Assembly (NCBI GenBank): GCA_964030475.1
Contig: CAXIPT010000001.1
Location: 4,338,849 to 4,402,848 of the forward strand
Origin: Tethya wilhelma
Taxonomy: Eukaryota > Porifera > Demospongiae > Tethyida > Tethyidae
Reading direction: 5' to 3'
Length of the DNA: 64,000 nt
The notes beneath the pieces are model-generated. The model ran no database searches. It saw only the letters and a program-made list of their open reading frames with translations, and was not told where the DNA came from. Positions 63,401 through 64,000 of the stretch are shown piece after piece. Within the stretch, counting starts at the first letter, position 1. Every line of letters begins with the position of its first letter. The position numbers were made by a program, and so were the translations under genes.

Positions 63401-64000
63401 CTATGCAACGAAAAGCCCCGCGACCTTTGACCCGCGATTAACCCTGTGACTACGGCATTTTACTTAGAAAAAATCAAAAAATCTGAACCATGGATGTCAA
63501 GCTCGATTGATCATGTTGATGTGCACAGGAATCTGCAGCATAGCTGAAAAGAATGGATTGCTAATAGGGTAAGTAAAGAATTCTGTTTTACTGCTAATGT
63601 ATGCTTACTACCTTTTTCCAAGGCCATCTGGCACAATAATGCCACGAGTGAGCCTCAGTGGTCTGTAGATACTGGTTTGTTTTTTTGTGGCCTACTTCAC
63701 ACACAGATCAGGCCTTAGGGTGCTCAGTGTCTATGTCTGAAGAAATTTTTATACTGCATTAAATTTGAAAGGAAGAGAAGAATTTGGGCCAAATATTCAA
63801 TTTATGTCAGTACATCAATTTTATACCTATCACTAGGCAGCAGGGTGCATTAATAATTGTATATGTCTCTTTTAATCAGTGCACATGTGCATATGTGTAT
63901 GTGTGTGTGTGTGTGTGTAGGTGTGCGTGTGTGTGTGTGTGCGTGCGTGTGCATGTGTGTGCCTGTGTGTGTGTGTGTTTCACTGTGGGTGGGTGTGAGT
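63401..64000. other. Non-coding right end of the window with (TG)n tract
   Basis: No supported exon. An impure tg/gtgtgc microsatellite lies at about 63894-63980. Confidence 0.5.

Overview
The window reads as a compact nuclear genome of an early-branching animal, most likely a demosponge (inference). Nearly all genes are split by short GT-AG introns of about 50-500 bp. Housekeeping genes lie tens to hundreds of bases apart, often head to head. They are embedded among expanded animal-type extracellular domain families (Ig, FN3, DM13, DOMON) plus a CARD-like death-fold protein. Single 'n' bases at about 18611, 31382, 38027, 41786, 45281, 47152 and 52903 appear to mark scaffold joins, and several gene models break at them. 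Exon limits below were read by eye from splice consensus and codon phase and may be off by one or two bases.

Layout. 1-12.36 kb (+): the 3' part of a giant Ig/FN3 gene, one domain per exon, in which a five-Ig block is repeated four times. 12.3-18.1 kb (-): an unrecognised, possibly TPR-like protein with a Lys-rich N-terminus, sharing a 64-bp divergent promoter with HEATR3 (18.2-21.6 kb, +). Then PGLS (21.7-22.5, -), CIBAR1/FAM92 (22.6-24.0, +), an intronless hnRNP H/F-like gene (24.3-25.7, -), FARS2 (26.3-27.6, +, intronless), IMPACT (27.7-29.4, -) and the first part of a DDX21/DDX50-like helicase (29.5-30.2, +), which stops before its DEAD motif. 30.2-31.4 kb is repeats (foldback, dispersed element, about 36-bp minisatellite), ending at an 'n' followed by a fragment of a second PGLS copy. 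31.8-36.4 kb (-): an Ig/FN3 transmembrane receptor with a tyrosine-bearing tail. Its 5' end runs directly into a CARD-like gene (36.35-37.54 kb, -). After another join there is an orphan terminal exon (38.7-38.9 kb).

39.2-60.6 kb is a cluster of Skeletor-like genes built from signal peptide, DM13 repeats, DOMON, a cupredoxin-like domain and a hydrophobic, possibly GPI-type tail. Gene D (+) has four DM13 modules, gene A (-) two, gene C (-) one and gene B (-) none. A C-terminal half-gene (C', -) lies between B and C. The B/C'/C region contains a 1.2-kb near-identical duplication whose edges fall on an 'n' and an (AC)n tract, so it is either a recent rearrangement or a haplotype mis-assembly. 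60.6-64 kb has no convincing gene and holds inverted-repeat elements and microsatellites.

The housekeeping genes serve ribosome biogenesis (HEATR3, DDX21), the pentose phosphate pathway (PGLS), ciliary/membrane remodelling (CIBAR1), RNA processing (hnRNP H/F), mitochondrial translation (FARS2) and GCN2 control (IMPACT). The accessory genes look like cell-surface or matrix recognition and adhesion proteins.
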